The notes: generated by a model from the sequence alone, not told the origin. Shown: positions 1 to 10,409, counted from the first letter of the stretch. The stretch: DNA of 64,000 nucleotides from Psychrobacter sp. LV10R520-6 (GCF_900182925.1 NZ_LT900024.1:186001-250000), one strand, 5' to 3'. Numbers and translations: made by a program.

Positions 1-722
1 CACTTGCTAAGCAAAAAGAGGTTAGAAAGCAAGCAGAGCTTAAAAAACAAGCCGAAGCCAAAAAATTAGCAGAGAGCAAAAAACAGGCTGAGGCTAGAGA
101 ACAAGCGGACGCTAAGAGACAGGCTGAAGCGCAAGCAACAGCCAAGCAAAAAAAGCAAGCTGAAGAAAAGGCAGCCATTGAAGCGTCTAAACTAGAAGCC
201 GCTAAATCAGAACTGCCTAAGTCGCCTACCGATTATACCGTCAAAAGCGGTGATGGTCTGATAAAGCTCGCGCGACAAAATAACATGTCTGTTGAGGCGC
301 TAGCACAAGCTAATAATATTGCGTCGACTACCTCTCTGCAGGTTGGGCAGGCGTTGACCATTCCTTCCCGTATGCAAGTTCAACGTCTAGAGCGTGACGC
401 GGCGAATGCCCAGCAAGCACGTGAAGACAAGCGCGATGCCCAAGAAAAACTACGCGAGGCACGTAAAGAAGTCAAAGAAACGGACGCTAAAGGCAGCTTT
501 GGGGTACAGGTTGCCTTGGCGAACAATCAAACCACTGCGGATGAGATGGCAAAGAAGTTTAAATCAGCGGGTTATCAGGTCAAGACTAGCGCTACCAGCC
601 GCGGCGTACGAGTCATCGTTGGTCCTGAACGCGGCAAAGTTGCTGCGTTAGCGTTAAAAGATAAAATCAATAGCGACTCTAAGGTTAATACTACTGGTGC
701 TTGGGTGCTCTACTGGCGCTAA
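1..722 (+). CDS. LysM and SPOR domain envelope protein, 5' end outside window
   Basis: The frame is open from base 3 with no start, so the N-terminus lies upstream of the window. About 239 residues are visible. The first ~70 are a Lys/Ala/Gln/Glu-rich repetitive helix of TolA type. Next comes a LysM peptidoglycan-binding module (from YTVKSGDGLIKLA to VGQALTIPS, bases ~232-369), then a second charged helix. The C-terminal ~75 residues (GSFGVQVALAN to WVLYWR) resemble a SPOR domain, which binds denuded septal glycan. This architecture suggests a periplasmic cell-wall or division protein. The missing N-terminus could carry a catalytic domain, so no gene name is given. An internal ATG at 285 cuts the LysM module and is not the start. 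Confidence 0.75.
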   Translation, partial: LAKQKEVRKQAELKKQAEAKKLAESKKQAEAREQADAKRQAEAQATAKQKKQAEEKAAIEASKLEAAKSELPKSPTDYTVKSGDGLIKLARQNNMSVEALAQANNIASTTSLQVGQALTIPSRMQVQRLERDAANAQQAREDKRDAQEKLREARKEVKETDAKGSFGVQVALANNQTTADEMAKKFKSAGYQVKTSATSRGVRVIVGPERGKVAALALKDKINSDSKVNTTGAWVLYWR

Positions 723-1026
723 GACTGCTGTAGTGGTAAGAGTGCTATTGTTATTTGAGACAACGTTTTAATTATCTTTAGGTATTCTTTTAGCTTTTTA
801 GCCTGCTATTTTTTGTATTTTCAAAACACGACATTTAATGTCGTGTTTTGTGGTTTATAGGTTGCCGATTATGGCAAGCTTATATAAGATAAGCGCCATT
901 TTTCTCTATTTATTTCTGTATGACATGTCAGCCTAAAAGGGTTGCTGTGTCGTGACTGGCTATTTGATGACTGCAATTTAGTCATAAGAGATGTTTAGTC
1001 ACTCTAATATTGTATAAGGCAAAACT
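723..1026. other. Spacer with one strong hairpin
   Basis: This spacer of 304 bases lies between the LysM/SPOR gene and the DUF2726 gene. Apart from the hairpin at 822-850 I see no gene or clear promoter. A possible ribosome binding site (AAGG) lies just before the ATG at 1027. Confidence 0.6.
822..850 (+). terminator. Perfect 13-bp hairpin after LysM/SPOR gene
   Basis: The arms CAAAACACGACAT and ATGTCGTGTTTTG pair perfectly around a 3-nt loop. The 3' arm ends in TTTTG and is followed by TGGTTT rather than a pure T run. It lies 100 bases after the stop codon and probably ends the upstream transcript, though the poor T tract leaves this uncertain. Confidence 0.6.
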
Positions 1027-1569
1027 ATGTCATTTGGCATTATATTTTTAATCTTGGCTGTTGGGTTCTTAGGTTTGATTGCCTTACCCAAACTAACAGC
1101 AAAGCGTCAGTCCGCTTCTAAAAATTCCGAGCCTGATCCAAAACCTGTTCGTGGTGATGAGCTGGCTATTTGGCCATTTGCGCTCATGCCTATCATGACC
1201 GATACCGAAGTCATATTTTTTCATAAACTAAAAAACGCCCTACCGGAATATCATATCTTTGTCCAAGTCCAGCTGTCACGCATTATTGAGGCCAATAGTG
1301 ATGAGACCTCTGAACGTAGCTTTTGGTTTAATCGCATCTGCCGCCAGAGCGTAGATTATGTGGTCGTCGACCACGATGCTCAGACCACACTGGTCGCTAT
1401 TGAGCTTGATGACTGGACCCACAGTAGTAAATCTCGCCAAAAAGCCGATGACAAAAAAGACAAAGCCCTTGCTAGTGCCGGTATTCCAATTGTGCGCTTT
1501 CATGCTGAGCGCATGCCTAGTGCTGATATGCTTCGGTATGAGCTGACGCAGGTTATTGAGACTTATTAG
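1027..1569 (+). CDS. Membrane-anchored DUF2726 protein
   Basis: This 180-residue protein has an N-terminal hydrophobic segment (residues ~2-23) followed by a basic stretch, which suggests a single membrane anchor with a cytoplasmic domain. The rest matches DUF2726: the block ending in VAIELDDWTHSS, a Lys/Asp-rich helix, then GIPIVRFHAERMPS near the C-terminus. DUF2726 domains are related to restriction-endonuclease-like folds, and the E-L-D-D and basic residues here fit that loosely. The function is unknown. AAGG lies upstream of the ATG. The gene converges on the DUF1853 gene with a gap of only 15 bases. Confidence 0.75.
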   Translation: MSFGIIFLILAVGFLGLIALPKLTAKRQSASKNSEPDPKPVRGDELAIWPFALMPIMTDTEVIFFHKLKNALPEYHIFVQVQLSRIIEANSDETSERSFWFNRICRQSVDYVVVDHDAQTTLVAIELDDWTHSSKSRQKADDKKDKALASAGIPIVRFHAERMPSADMLRYELTQVIETY

Positions 1570-1584
1570 GTAATATTATCTGAC

Positions 1585-2682
1585 TCAATCAATCAAAATA
1601 TTTTGGCTAGCGTTAACATCAGTGTGCAAAATTACCATTGGCTCATAGCTTTCTTGATCAGACATTTGGATAAAGTATAGCCCTTGCGGCAAAGTCGCTA
1701 AATCAGACGGCACTTTAGGAAGGGTCTTATTTTTATTATAAAAACTGCGCTGGGTAAACCATTCAATATAGTGAGCGCGGCGTATATCTGTAATATCGCT
1801 AAGAGGTTCTGTCATGGTTTCGATGTTGCTTACTGGGTCTTTAGTTGGGTCTTCGATTTTATTTTTATCTAGATTAAGAGCTTCCGGCGTAATATTAGAA
1901 TTTTGATTATCAGGGATAGCCAGCCAGCGATGCATAGGAAAGCTAGGCTCAAGCCAATCGGGATAATTAAAATCAGCTACTGTCGTTGGCAAAAAAAACC
2001 GTCCCTTAATCACCCCATAACGCTTATCAATTTTAACTCGCCCATGATCTTTGGTGTCCACCCACACGGTGCGAAACTGCTTGGTTTGCATGTGAGTCAT
2101 CTTGCGTTGTAAGTTGTCATTAGAATTAATGCCGACCCAATTGACGGGTACAAATGGCGCTGAGCCCATAAAGAACTTAATGGCTAATTCCCAATGTTCA
2201 GTTATCTCATCCTGATGATTGTATAAAATTAAATCCAATTCACCAGAAGTCTGCTTACCGCAGAATAACTGGACGTTACTCGCCAGCATCTCATAATGAT
2301 GCAACTTACGCGCAAAACCATCTTCCAACCAAAATGATAATAGCCCCTCGAAATGAAACCCCAAACGATTGGGGCTTGGCCTAGCTAATAAATAGCGCGT
2401 GAGCTCTTGATAGGCATTGGTAGTATCGAGTTCATTTAAACGTTCGCGATAGGCTTCAAATTGTGTTTGCCAAAAGTTCGGGCTATGAACCGCAATCGTT
2501 GGGTTATTCTGATGGGGAGCAAAATCTAGCCACTCAGTTAAGACATTGGGGCAGGCCAGTACGTAAGCCAAATCACGAACGTAAGGTCGTTGATATTCCT
2601 CCCACGGTGCATTACTGCTAACAGTAGGATGCATAATAGTAGGAGAGGGCTGAGCGATAGACTCGGACATAGGTTGAGCCAA
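1585..2682 (-). CDS. DUF1853 family protein
   Basis: This 365-residue protein matches the DUF1853 family: an N-terminal block (residues ~25-50, PWEEYQRPYVRDLAYVLACP), a central region around GLLSFWLEDGF, and a conserved core SGELDLILYN followed by HWELAIKFFMG. The spacing of Asp in ELDLIL and Glu-x-Lys in WELAIKFF looks like the D-ExK pattern of PD-(D/E)xK nucleases; that reading is mine. Family members are soluble proteins of unknown function. The C-terminal ~90 residues are less conserved and polar. No signal peptide or membrane segment is seen. The nearest upstream gene on this strand is tRNA-Pro, separated by a terminator. Confidence 0.75.
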   Translation of the reverse strand: MAQPMSESIAQPSPTIMHPTVSSNAPWEEYQRPYVRDLAYVLACPNVLTEWLDFAPHQNNPTIAVHSPNFWQTQFEAYRERLNELDTTNAYQELTRYLLARPSPNRLGFHFEGLLSFWLEDGFARKLHHYEMLASNVQLFCGKQTSGELDLILYNHQDEITEHWELAIKFFMGSAPFVPVNWVGINSNDNLQRKMTHMQTKQFRTVWVDTKDHGRVKIDKRYGVIKGRFFLPTTVADFNYPDWLEPSFPMHRWLAIPDNQNSNITPEALNLDKNKIEDPTKDPVSNIETMTEPLSDITDIRRAHYIEWFTQRSFYNKNKTLPKVPSDLATLPQGLYFIQMSDQESYEPMVILHTDVNASQNILID

Positions 2683-2790
2683 AGTGAGTTGTAGAGAATT
2701 TACCCTAACGGCTCGTCTAGTAAAAGTCTAGAGGAGGCAAGTATCAGCTAGGGTAGCCCATCGGTGACAGAGCTATAGTTGAATCTAACA

Positions 2791-2830
2791 CAAAAAAAAG
2801 CCAGCCATTGAGAACAATGGCTGACTTTTT
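2791..2830 (-). terminator. Terminator of tRNA-Pro, T/A runs on both sides
   Basis: The arms GCCAGCCATTG (2800-2810) and CAATGGCTGAC (2815-2825) pair with one mismatch around a 4-nt loop. An A run precedes them and a T run follows, so the hairpin could work in both directions. On the minus strand it sits about 20 bases after the tRNA 3' end and is its likely terminator. Confidence 0.85.
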
Positions 2831-2850
2831 CGGTATTCAACTAACTTATT

Positions 2851-2927
2851 TGGTCGGAACGGCAGGATTTGAACCTGCGACCCCTACACCCCCAGTGTAG
2901 TGCGCTACCAGACTGCGCTACGCCCCG
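2851..2927 (-). tRNA. tRNA-Pro (anticodon GGG)
   Basis: Read on the minus strand, the 77 bases fold as a full cloverleaf. The acceptor stem is CGGGGCG with CGTTCCG (two G-T pairs), the D stem GCGC/GCGC, the anticodon stem CTACA/TGTAG with loop CTGGGGG (anticodon GGG), and the T arm GCAGG TTCGAAT CCTGC. CCA is encoded at the 3' end. The anticodon GGG reads CCC and CCU proline codons. Confidence 0.95.
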
Positions 2928-3038
2928 AATGACTGACTATTTTACGCAAAATCTTACATATTGCAAGAGTTAATTACTTCTCGAATCTGCAAATAGATTT
3001 TATTGACAACAATCAGTCCAGTCTACTACCCATTAACC

Positions 3039-4577
3039 TTAACCCAATAACTCTTTTAGTACTTGGTTGACCTGTTGTGGATTGGCGCTGCCACGACTGG
3101 CTTTCATCACTTGCCCGACCAGACCGTTAAAGGCTTTTTCCTTACCACCGCGATATTCTTCAACCATAGCTTCATTGTTGGCAATCACACCTTCAACGAT
3201 GGCTTTGATAGCGCCAGTATCAGTTTCTTGCTTAAGACCTTTGGCTTCAATGATTTGATCAGCGGCATCATCGGCATCGCCAAATTCGCGTTCATATAAC
3301 GCGCTAAAGGCTTTTTTAGCAAGCTTACCTGATAGCGTGTCGTCAAAGAGTCGTTTGAGCATACCGGCCAATTGTATGGCGCTGATAGGGGTAGTGGTGA
3401 TGTCTTTATCGTCTTTGTTGAGTGCGCCTAACAACTCACCCATGACCCAGTTAGCGGCAATCTTGGCGTGCTTTTGACCGACCTCATCAACCACAGCTTC
3501 AAAATAATCCGCAAGCTGACGGCTGTCTGTTAAGATACGGGCATCGTATTCTGATAGTTCAAGCTCATTCTCTAACCGTGCGCGGCGGGCAACCGGTAGC
3601 TCAGGCATGGCGGCTCTAATCGTATCAACCGTATGCTGCTCAATGCGCACAGGCAGCAAGTCAGGGTCAGGGAAATAACGATAGTCATTAGCGTCTTCTT
3701 TAGTACGCATAACGCGGGTTTCGTCTTTATCAGGATCATAAAGCATCGTCGCTTGCACGACTTGACCGCCTTCTTCGACAATATCAATTTGACGTTCGAT
3801 TTCACGGTTGATTGCACGTTCAATACTACGGAATGAGTTCAGGTTCTTGAGTTCAGTACGCGTACCTAAAGCGGCGCCAGGCTTACGCACTGAGACGTTA
3901 CAATCACAGCGGAATGAGCCTTCTGCCATGATGGCATCTGAGATACCAAGCCAAGTAACCAATTGATGAATGGCTTTGATATAGGCTAGCGCTTCAAACG
4001 CTGAGCTCATATCAGGCTCAGAGACAATCTCAATCAGCGGCGTGCCGGCACGGTTAAGGTCGACGCCCGTCATACCATCAACGGCATCGTGTACCGACTT
4101 ACCTGCATCTTCTTCTAAATGAGCGCGAGTGATACCCATACGCTTAGGATATTCGTTGTTCTCACCTTCATTGATCACCACATCGATATGACCACGGCCA
4201 ACGATAGGGTTGGCCATTTGCGTGATTTGATAGCCTTTAGGCAAGTCAGGATAGAAGTAGTTTTTACGGTCAAAGGTATTAAATAAACCCAGCTCGGCAT
4301 CGACACCGATACCGAATTTTAGCGCGCGTTCTACTACGCCGCTATTGAGGACTGGCAAGACACCGGGCAGACCTAAATCTACGATACTCGCTTGGGTATT
4401 CGGTTCATGACCGAAGTCGGTCGGAGCGCTGGAAAAGATCTTACTGTCGGTATTGAGCTGACAGTGAATCTCAATACCGATGACCACTTCATAGCCGTCG
4501 ACCAATAGCTCTGAACGCAAAGTCTCTTTACGGACGGTGTCATGATGGACGGTGCTGTTATCAGTTGTTGAGTTCAT
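3039..4577 (-). CDS. gatB: Asp-tRNA(Asn)/Glu-tRNA(Gln) amidotransferase subunit B
   Basis: GatB binds and phosphorylates the mischarged Glu-tRNA(Gln) or Asp-tRNA(Asn) and passes it to the amidase subunit. The 512-residue protein has the family N-terminus ([21 protein letters not shown] at ~29), the block [19 protein letters not shown], the segment [24 protein letters not shown], and the helical C-terminal YqeY-like tail. Its first ~25 residues are a polar extension beyond the usual start. The ATG overlaps the gatA stop codon by one base (TAATG), which indicates translational coupling. It is the last gene of the gatC-gatA-gatB set. Confidence 0.95.
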   Translation of the reverse strand: MNSTTDNSTVHHDTVRKETLRSELLVDGYEVVIGIEIHCQLNTDSKIFSSAPTDFGHEPNTQASIVDLGLPGVLPVLNSGVVERALKFGIGVDAELGLFNTFDRKNYFYPDLPKGYQITQMANPIVGRGHIDVVINEGENNEYPKRMGITRAHLEEDAGKSVHDAVDGMTGVDLNRAGTPLIEIVSEPDMSSAFEALAYIKAIHQLVTWLGISDAIMAEGSFRCDCNVSVRKPGAALGTRTELKNLNSFRSIERAINREIERQIDIVEEGGQVVQATMLYDPDKDETRVMRTKEDANDYRYFPDPDLLPVRIEQHTVDTIRAAMPELPVARRARLENELELSEYDARILTDSRQLADYFEAVVDEVGQKHAKIAANWVMGELLGALNKDDKDITTTPISAIQLAGMLKRLFDDTLSGKLAKKAFSALYEREFGDADDAADQIIEAKGLKQETDTGAIKAIVEGVIANNEAMVEEYRGGKEKAFNGLVGQVMKASRGSANPQQVNQVLKELLG

Positions 4578-6073
4578 TATACCGTCTCCTTAGCAATGGC
4601 AGAGTGTTGTAGATGATGATCAGTATGCTGCTGGAACAGATGCGCGGTAGTGAGCAATTGGCTCTCTTGCCAATGCTGTCCGATTAGCTGTAAACCAACG
4701 GGCAGACCCTCAGAGGTCAAGCCAACTGGTTGACTCAGTGCAGGCAAACCAGCAAGGTTGACCCCAATGGTATAAACGTCGCCCAGATACATCGTGGCAG
4801 GGTCTAAATTTTCGCTAAGCTTATAAGCGGCTGTTGGTGCCGTTGGACTGGCAATCACATCACAGTTGGCAAAGGCATCATCGAAGTCTTTGATGATTAA
4901 GCGGCGCACTTTTTGGGCTTTGATATAATAAGCATCAAAATACCCAGCAGATAAAGCATAAGTCCCCATCAAGATACGGCGCTGGACTTCAGGGCCAAAG
5001 CCTTCAGAGCGTGAGCGCGTGTATAAATCGATTAAGTCTTTTGGATTTTCACAGCGATAGCCGAAACGCACGCCATCGAAGCGCGATAAGTTTGAAGAGG
5101 CTTCAGCAGGTGCTAGCATATAGTAAGTAGCAAGAGTGATTTCGGGGTCAGTGATATTAACTTCGACAATCGTCGCACCAAGTTCCTCATACTTCTGTAA
5201 TGCCGCACGTACCACTTTGTCGACTTCGGCATCTAGTCCTTTACCGAAATATTCTTTGGCAATTCCAATACGCAGACCAGCGAATGGCTTATCGCCTGCT
5301 TGCGCTTCGGCCTCATTGATATCTTGCACGTAGTCGGGGATGTCGTGCTTAATGCAAGTGGCATCACGTGGGTCATGACCGACCATGGGCTGTAATAGAT
5401 AAGCACAATCTTTAGCGCTGCGACCTAAGCTGCCTGCTTGATCCAAACTTGAGGCGTAGGCAATCATACCAAAACGCGATACTCGACCATAAGTGGGCTT
5501 AATACCCGTTAAACCACAAAAGGATGCGGGTTGACGAATAGAGCCGCCGGTATCACTACCCGTTGCTACTGGTACAAATCCTGCTGCGATGGCTGATGCG
5601 CTACCACCTGATGAGCCGCCAGGGACGCGCTCAAGATTCCACGGATTTTGCACTGTGCCATAATAAGAGCTGCTATTGTCCGAGCCCATTGCGAACTCAT
5701 CCATATTGAGCTTGCCGAGGCTAATCATGCCGGCCTTAGTAATGTTGGTCACGATAGTAGCGTCATAAGGTGAGACAAAATTGTGTAGCATTTTAGAGCC
5801 GCAGGTGGTCAGCACCCCTTGAGTACAAAATATATCTTTATGCGCCATAGGGACGCCAAGTAGCGGACGCTTATCGCCTTGCGCGCGCATTTCGTCTGCG
5901 GCTTGCGCTTGTGCACGCGCGGTCTCAGAGGTATAAGTGATAAAGCTATTAATCTTACTATCTAAAGTGTCAATACGTTTGATAAAGTGTTCGGTCAGCT
6001 CAAGACTGCTAAATTGTTTGTCTTGTAAGCCTGTAATCAGCTGCTGGGTACTTAAGAGATGAAGGTCAGACAT
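4577..6073 (-). CDS. gatA: Asp-tRNA(Asn)/Glu-tRNA(Gln) amidotransferase subunit A
   Basis: GatA is the glutaminase of the GatCAB complex and supplies ammonia for tRNA-bound Glu or Asp amidation in the cytoplasm. The 498-residue protein carries the amidase-signature Ser-cisSer-Lys triad at the expected places: Lys79 in AHKDIF, Ser154 in [10 protein letters not shown], and Ser178 in [10 protein letters not shown]. The following block [18 protein letters not shown] is also typical. Length is normal. It lies 132 bases downstream of gatC, a wider gap than in many genomes, and overlaps gatB by one base. The ribosome binding site before the ATG is weak. Confidence 0.97.
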   Translation of the reverse strand: MSDLHLLSTQQLITGLQDKQFSSLELTEHFIKRIDTLDSKINSFITYTSETARAQAQAADEMRAQGDKRPLLGVPMAHKDIFCTQGVLTTCGSKMLHNFVSPYDATIVTNITKAGMISLGKLNMDEFAMGSDNSSSYYGTVQNPWNLERVPGGSSGGSASAIAAGFVPVATGSDTGGSIRQPASFCGLTGIKPTYGRVSRFGMIAYASSLDQAGSLGRSAKDCAYLLQPMVGHDPRDATCIKHDIPDYVQDINEAEAQAGDKPFAGLRIGIAKEYFGKGLDAEVDKVVRAALQKYEELGATIVEVNITDPEITLATYYMLAPAEASSNLSRFDGVRFGYRCENPKDLIDLYTRSRSEGFGPEVQRRILMGTYALSAGYFDAYYIKAQKVRRLIIKDFDDAFANCDVIASPTAPTAAYKLSENLDPATMYLGDVYTIGVNLAGLPALSQPVGLTSEGLPVGLQLIGQHWQESQLLTTAHLFQQHTDHHLQHSAIAKETV

Positions 6074-6205
6074 AAGGGGTCGTCCGTCAAAATGTTAACT
6101 GCGTAAAATAAAATGGGGCTAAATTAAATCGGCTTGCCAGTCGAAGCTTTTAATAAAAATCTATTGAACAGAAGGCTATTAAACAACAAGCTAACTAATA
6201 AAAAG

Positions 6206-6529
6206 CTATTCAATGACTTGTGGTACCAGATATAAGCCTTGCTCAACGGCTGGCGCGATCGATTGATTGCGTTCGCGATTGATGTCGTGCTTGGCAACAT
6301 CAGCGCGCAAGTCTTGGCAAGCTTCGTGAATGTTGGCTAAAGGCGTCAAATCTGTGGTATCCACAGCAGCTAAGGTATTCATTAACTTTAAAACCTTGCT
6401 GATGTCATTGGCGTAGCTATCGGCCGTATCTTCATCAACACCCAACCGCGCTAGGCTGGCAACTTCTAGGATTTCGTGGCGGCTGACGCTGCTTTCAGTC
6501 GTTGACGGTTGCTGGGACATATTTGACAT
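6206..6529 (-). CDS. gatC: Asp-tRNA(Asn)/Glu-tRNA(Gln) amidotransferase subunit C
   Basis: GatC is the small subunit that wraps around GatA and GatB and stabilises the complex. The 107-residue protein has the family pattern: EVASLARLGVDEDTADSYAND, then ISKVLKLMNTLAAVDTTDLTPLA, with a C-terminal region ending in APAVEQGLYLVPQVIE. The first ~17 residues are a Ser/Thr-rich extension. GGAG precedes the ATG on the minus strand. It is the first gene of the gatCAB set. Confidence 0.95.
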   Translation of the reverse strand: MSNMSQQPSTTESSVSRHEILEVASLARLGVDEDTADSYANDISKVLKLMNTLAAVDTTDLTPLANIHEACQDLRADVAKHDINRERNQSIAPAVEQGLYLVPQVIE

Positions 6530-6662
6530 TGTTTCTCCAGTGAATGACAGTGTTTGTTAAAAAAAGCGCCTATCGGTAATGATAAAACACGCTTATAGAT
6601 TTAATAGTAAATACAATTAGGGTTTTGAGCTTGTCTTATTGATAAGGTACTGAATTTTTTTA

Positions 6663-6808
6663 TTAACAATACCCCACTCTCAACTATCATAATTTTTGGC
6701 GTAGGCTGTGGCTTTAGCCCAGCGTTTTTGGCAAATGGTTACGATTGACTGGGCTAAAAGCGCCAGCCTACGATAGCCCCTATTAAGTTGAGAGTCGCGT
6801 TAACAATA
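6663..6808. mobile_element. MITE-like element with 9-bp flanking direct repeats
   Basis: TTAACAATA occurs at 6663-6671 and again at 6800-6808 and looks like a target-site duplication. Between them lie 128 bases with inverted ends: ACTCTCAACT at 6676-6685 and AGTTGAGAGT at 6786-6795. A long imperfect palindrome fills the interior: CGTAGGCTGTGGCTTTAGCC on the left pairs with GGCTAAAAGCGCCAGCCTACG on the right apart from a few mismatches. There is no coding capacity. Read inward, the right end (GACTCTCAACTTA) recalls IS1-type ends, and IS1 elements commonly make duplications of about 9 bp; this family link is inference. Confidence 0.65.
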
Positions 6809-6890
6809 TAAATCGTTATTGCGGTCTACTTGATGAGCGCTATTTTTGTTGAGGCGATAATTTTACGTCTAGTCTAATAGGAGCTAAACT

Positions 6891-6935
6891 CACAATCAGT
6901 GACTTTCAGTGACTTTTTATCACAATCAGTGACTT
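6891..6935. repeat. Short direct-repeat cluster
   Basis: CACAATCAGTGACTT occurs at 6891-6905 and 6921-6935, with a partial copy CAGTGACTT starting at 6907. The main copies are 30 bases apart, about three helical turns. This could be a protein binding site or a slippage product; nothing in the sequence decides. Confidence 0.6.
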
Positions 6936-7248
6936 ATTATAAAGCATCTTAATCAAGTTTACAGAGGATGACGCTTGATTGCAGCACAATCTTAGTTAGG
7001 ATTGGCGACTTTGCCATAATGACGGAGCAGTTATTGATTTATTATCAATCGCTTACCCATTAAGTCACAAAATACGTTACAGTAAGCGCACGCTGCTGAG
7101 CAAAATACCATACCAATGTAGAGCCTTGTTGTTTATTGATTCAAATAGTATTTAACGCTATTTCAAAATTTGTAACAATTTTTCTCATATAAGTCCAAGT
7201 TACTGGCTTAATGATGTAAATAGCTGTGTTTTTTTTGTGCTAAATCGG

Positions 7249-7254
7249 TATAAT
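7249..7254 (+). promoter_or_regulatory. Possible mreB -10 box
   Basis: TATAAT lies 160 bases before the mreB ATG. I see no good -35 hexamer at the right distance; the sequence around 7225-7231 is only weakly similar. It is proposed because it is the best -10 match in the spacer. Confidence 0.4.
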
Positions 7255-7363
7255 TTAGCCCAATTTCATCATTTCATTATTATCTTTTAGCTTTAACTGT
7301 TGTGATGCCAAAATCAAGCCACAGTTAATGCCCAACGACGACCTACTCAACATTGATGAGTAA

Positions 7364-8443
<1,080 letters not shown>

Positions 8444-8529
8444 GCGTTTTTGATTGCCAATCTTAAAATGAGCAATGTTTACTGACCTAACTTGGCTGAA
8501 TTAAAGCCAGTATTGACAGAGATAGCGTT

Positions 8530-8557
8530 AAAGGTAGCCTATGAGGCTGCCTTTTAT
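8530..8557 (+). terminator. Hairpin between mreB and mreC, possible partial terminator
   Basis: AAAGGTAGCCT (8530-8540) pairs with AGGCTGCCTTT (8544-8554), with one G-T pair, around a 3-nt loop and followed by TTTAT. The stem is strong but the T tract short. It lies inside an otherwise co-oriented operon, so it may lower mreC and mreD expression relative to mreB. Confidence 0.6.
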
Positions 8558-8691
8558 AGCATTAACAAATGGCAACCATAAGCTTTATTGGTTAACGATG
8601 TTAACGCTGCCAACGTTTGATATTTTAACCCCAGCGCTGGGTATGGATCAAATTAGACCCCTAAATTAGAACCTCTAATATTAGACCCTTT

Positions 8692-9654
8692 ATGACTACA
8701 AGTATTTTTGCTCGCCAGCCGTTATCACTTCATAAGACTGCTATTGTATTAATAGCGGCACTAATACTGATATGGTTTGACAGTAAGAATCCAGAGTGGT
8801 TCAACCCCATTCGTAACACCAGTCATGCAGCCATGCAGCCTATTTATGAGCTGTCTTTATTACCGAGCTATGCTGAGCATTGGGTAAGTGGTAGCGCGCA
8901 ATCAAAAGAAGCGCTACGCCGCGAAAACGTACAATTAAAATCGCAATTGATTCACGCACAAGCCAAGCTACAGCAGCAAGATTATATCCTGGCACAAAAT
9001 GCACGCTTGCAAGGTATTTTATCGACCACCAAGCCTGAGCAATTTGAGCTTAATTTGGCACAAGTCATCGGTACTGATACTAATTTGCTCAAGCAAATCG
9101 TCGTGCTTAATAAAGGCGCGCAAGATGGTGTGCAAGTCGGGCAGACGGTCATCGATGAAGATGGTATCTTAGGGCAAATTATCAATGTTTACCCCAATAC
9201 CAGTCGTTTATTATTGATTACTGACAAGCAACAGTCGGTTGCAGTGACCGTTAAGCGTACGGGTCAACGCGCTATTGTCACCGGTGAAGGGATACCCACG
9301 TCACTGCGTCTTAACTATGTGTTTAAAACTTCAGATGTGCGGGTCGGTGATGAGTTGATTTCCTCAGGTCTGGGTGGTCGTATTCCAGCAGGCTATCAGG
9401 TTGGGCGTATCGCTCAAATTAAAGACAATGAAGAAACTCAAGCGGATAATTTTAGAAGCATTAAAGTGACGCCTGCCGCTAATTTTGTTGACAATGCCTA
9501 CGTATTAATTTTACAAGACAAGATGGTAGACGCTGAGAGTAAACCGTCATCATTAGCATTCACTGGTAAGACGAGTAGCAATATCAGTACTGAAATCAGT
9601 ACTGATATGACTAGTGCTAATAGTGATACCGTAGCGCCCGTACCGATCCAATGA
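8692..9654 (+). CDS. mreC: Rod shape-determining protein MreC
   Basis: MreC is a bitopic inner-membrane protein of the elongasome that links MreB filaments to wall synthases in the periplasm. The 320-residue protein has a short cytoplasmic N-terminus, one membrane helix (residues ~15-31, IVLIAALILIWF), a coiled coil (~65-105), and the periplasmic beta domain with VIGTDTNLLKQIVVLNKGAQDGVQVGQ and later LISSGLGGRIPAGYQVG. The C-terminal ~45 residues are Ser/Thr-rich and look disordered. No clear Shine-Dalgarno sequence precedes the ATG. A pair of ATTAGACCC repeats (8652-8660 and 8680-8688) lies just upstream. Confidence 0.95.
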   Translation: MTTSIFARQPLSLHKTAIVLIAALILIWFDSKNPEWFNPIRNTSHAAMQPIYELSLLPSYAEHWVSGSAQSKEALRRENVQLKSQLIHAQAKLQQQDYILAQNARLQGILSTTKPEQFELNLAQVIGTDTNLLKQIVVLNKGAQDGVQVGQTVIDEDGILGQIINVYPNTSRLLLITDKQQSVAVTVKRTGQRAIVTGEGIPTSLRLNYVFKTSDVRVGDELISSGLGGRIPAGYQVGRIAQIKDNEETQADNFRSIKVTPAANFVDNAYVLILQDKMVDAESKPSSLAFTGKTSSNISTEISTDMTSANSDTVAPVPIQ

Positions 9655-9766
9655 GCTGTTCACTGAGACTTCATCAGTAGTAACTTTATCAGTCACCGCT
9701 TATCCTACTCATCGCTAAATAAACGTTAAAGTAGTAGCCGCTATATACTCGTTAAGGCACGCATCT

Positions 9767-10252
9767 ATGGCGCATCCCAACTCTGAGCACGCAACTGGCC
9801 TGTTGTTGATCGCGATTATCCTAAGCTTTGTGGTTGCCTCATCGCTCAATGTTTATCCACTAAGTCCAAATATGGCAACCCTGCGCCCGATGGCACTGAT
9901 CATGGTGCTGATTTTTTGGTTGCTGTTTCAGCCGCGCTATGTGGGTATCTTTACCGCTTTTACCATTGGTCTTATTGCAGACTTACTTATGGACACGCGA
10001 TTGGGTCAGCAGGCCTTTGCTGCTGTGGTGGTCGCGTTAATTATTAAAATAACTAGCATATATATCAGGGAGTTAAACACGGCTAGCGCTTGGCTAATAG
10101 CAACGCTAGGATTAGTGGTGTTTCAGCTGATTCTATGGATATTACAGCTGATTACTCAAAATATATTTGTGGCACAATCCGGCCTATCCTTATTAATGAG
10201 CATCATAAGCTGGCCTCTAGTGCTATTGGCCTTACGCAAATTTGCCCACTAA
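9767..10252 (+). CDS. mreD: Rod shape-determining protein MreD
   Basis: MreD is a small polytopic inner-membrane component of the elongasome. The 161-residue protein is highly hydrophobic with about five membrane segments, including LLLIAIILSFVVASSLNVYPL near the start and the family-typical region PRYVGIFTAFTIGLIADLLMDTRLGQQA at ~62-90. The charge-poor sequence and the position after mreC support the call. The gap after mreC is 112 bases. AAGG lies upstream of the ATG. Confidence 0.92.
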   Translation: MAHPNSEHATGLLLIAIILSFVVASSLNVYPLSPNMATLRPMALIMVLIFWLLFQPRYVGIFTAFTIGLIADLLMDTRLGQQAFAAVVVALIIKITSIYIRELNTASAWLIATLGLVVFQLILWILQLITQNIFVAQSGLSLLMSIISWPLVLLALRKFAH

Positions 10253-10409
10253 TGACATTTATTGCTACTTCAATGATGATTGGCTTAAATTGCTACTTTA
10301 ATAGGTATCTTAGGGATTGTAAGTGTGTTGCTAGTCGTTAAAGTATCTGCCATGACAAACTCTACAAAACGTACCCACATAATAAACGTGTCAATATAAG
10401 AGAATAGCG

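Noticed and set aside
6968..7063. 31-codon frame upstream of mreB
   Set aside because: GAGG touches the ATG with no spacing, codon use is not distinctive, and the frame lies in a repeat-bearing AT-rich spacer.
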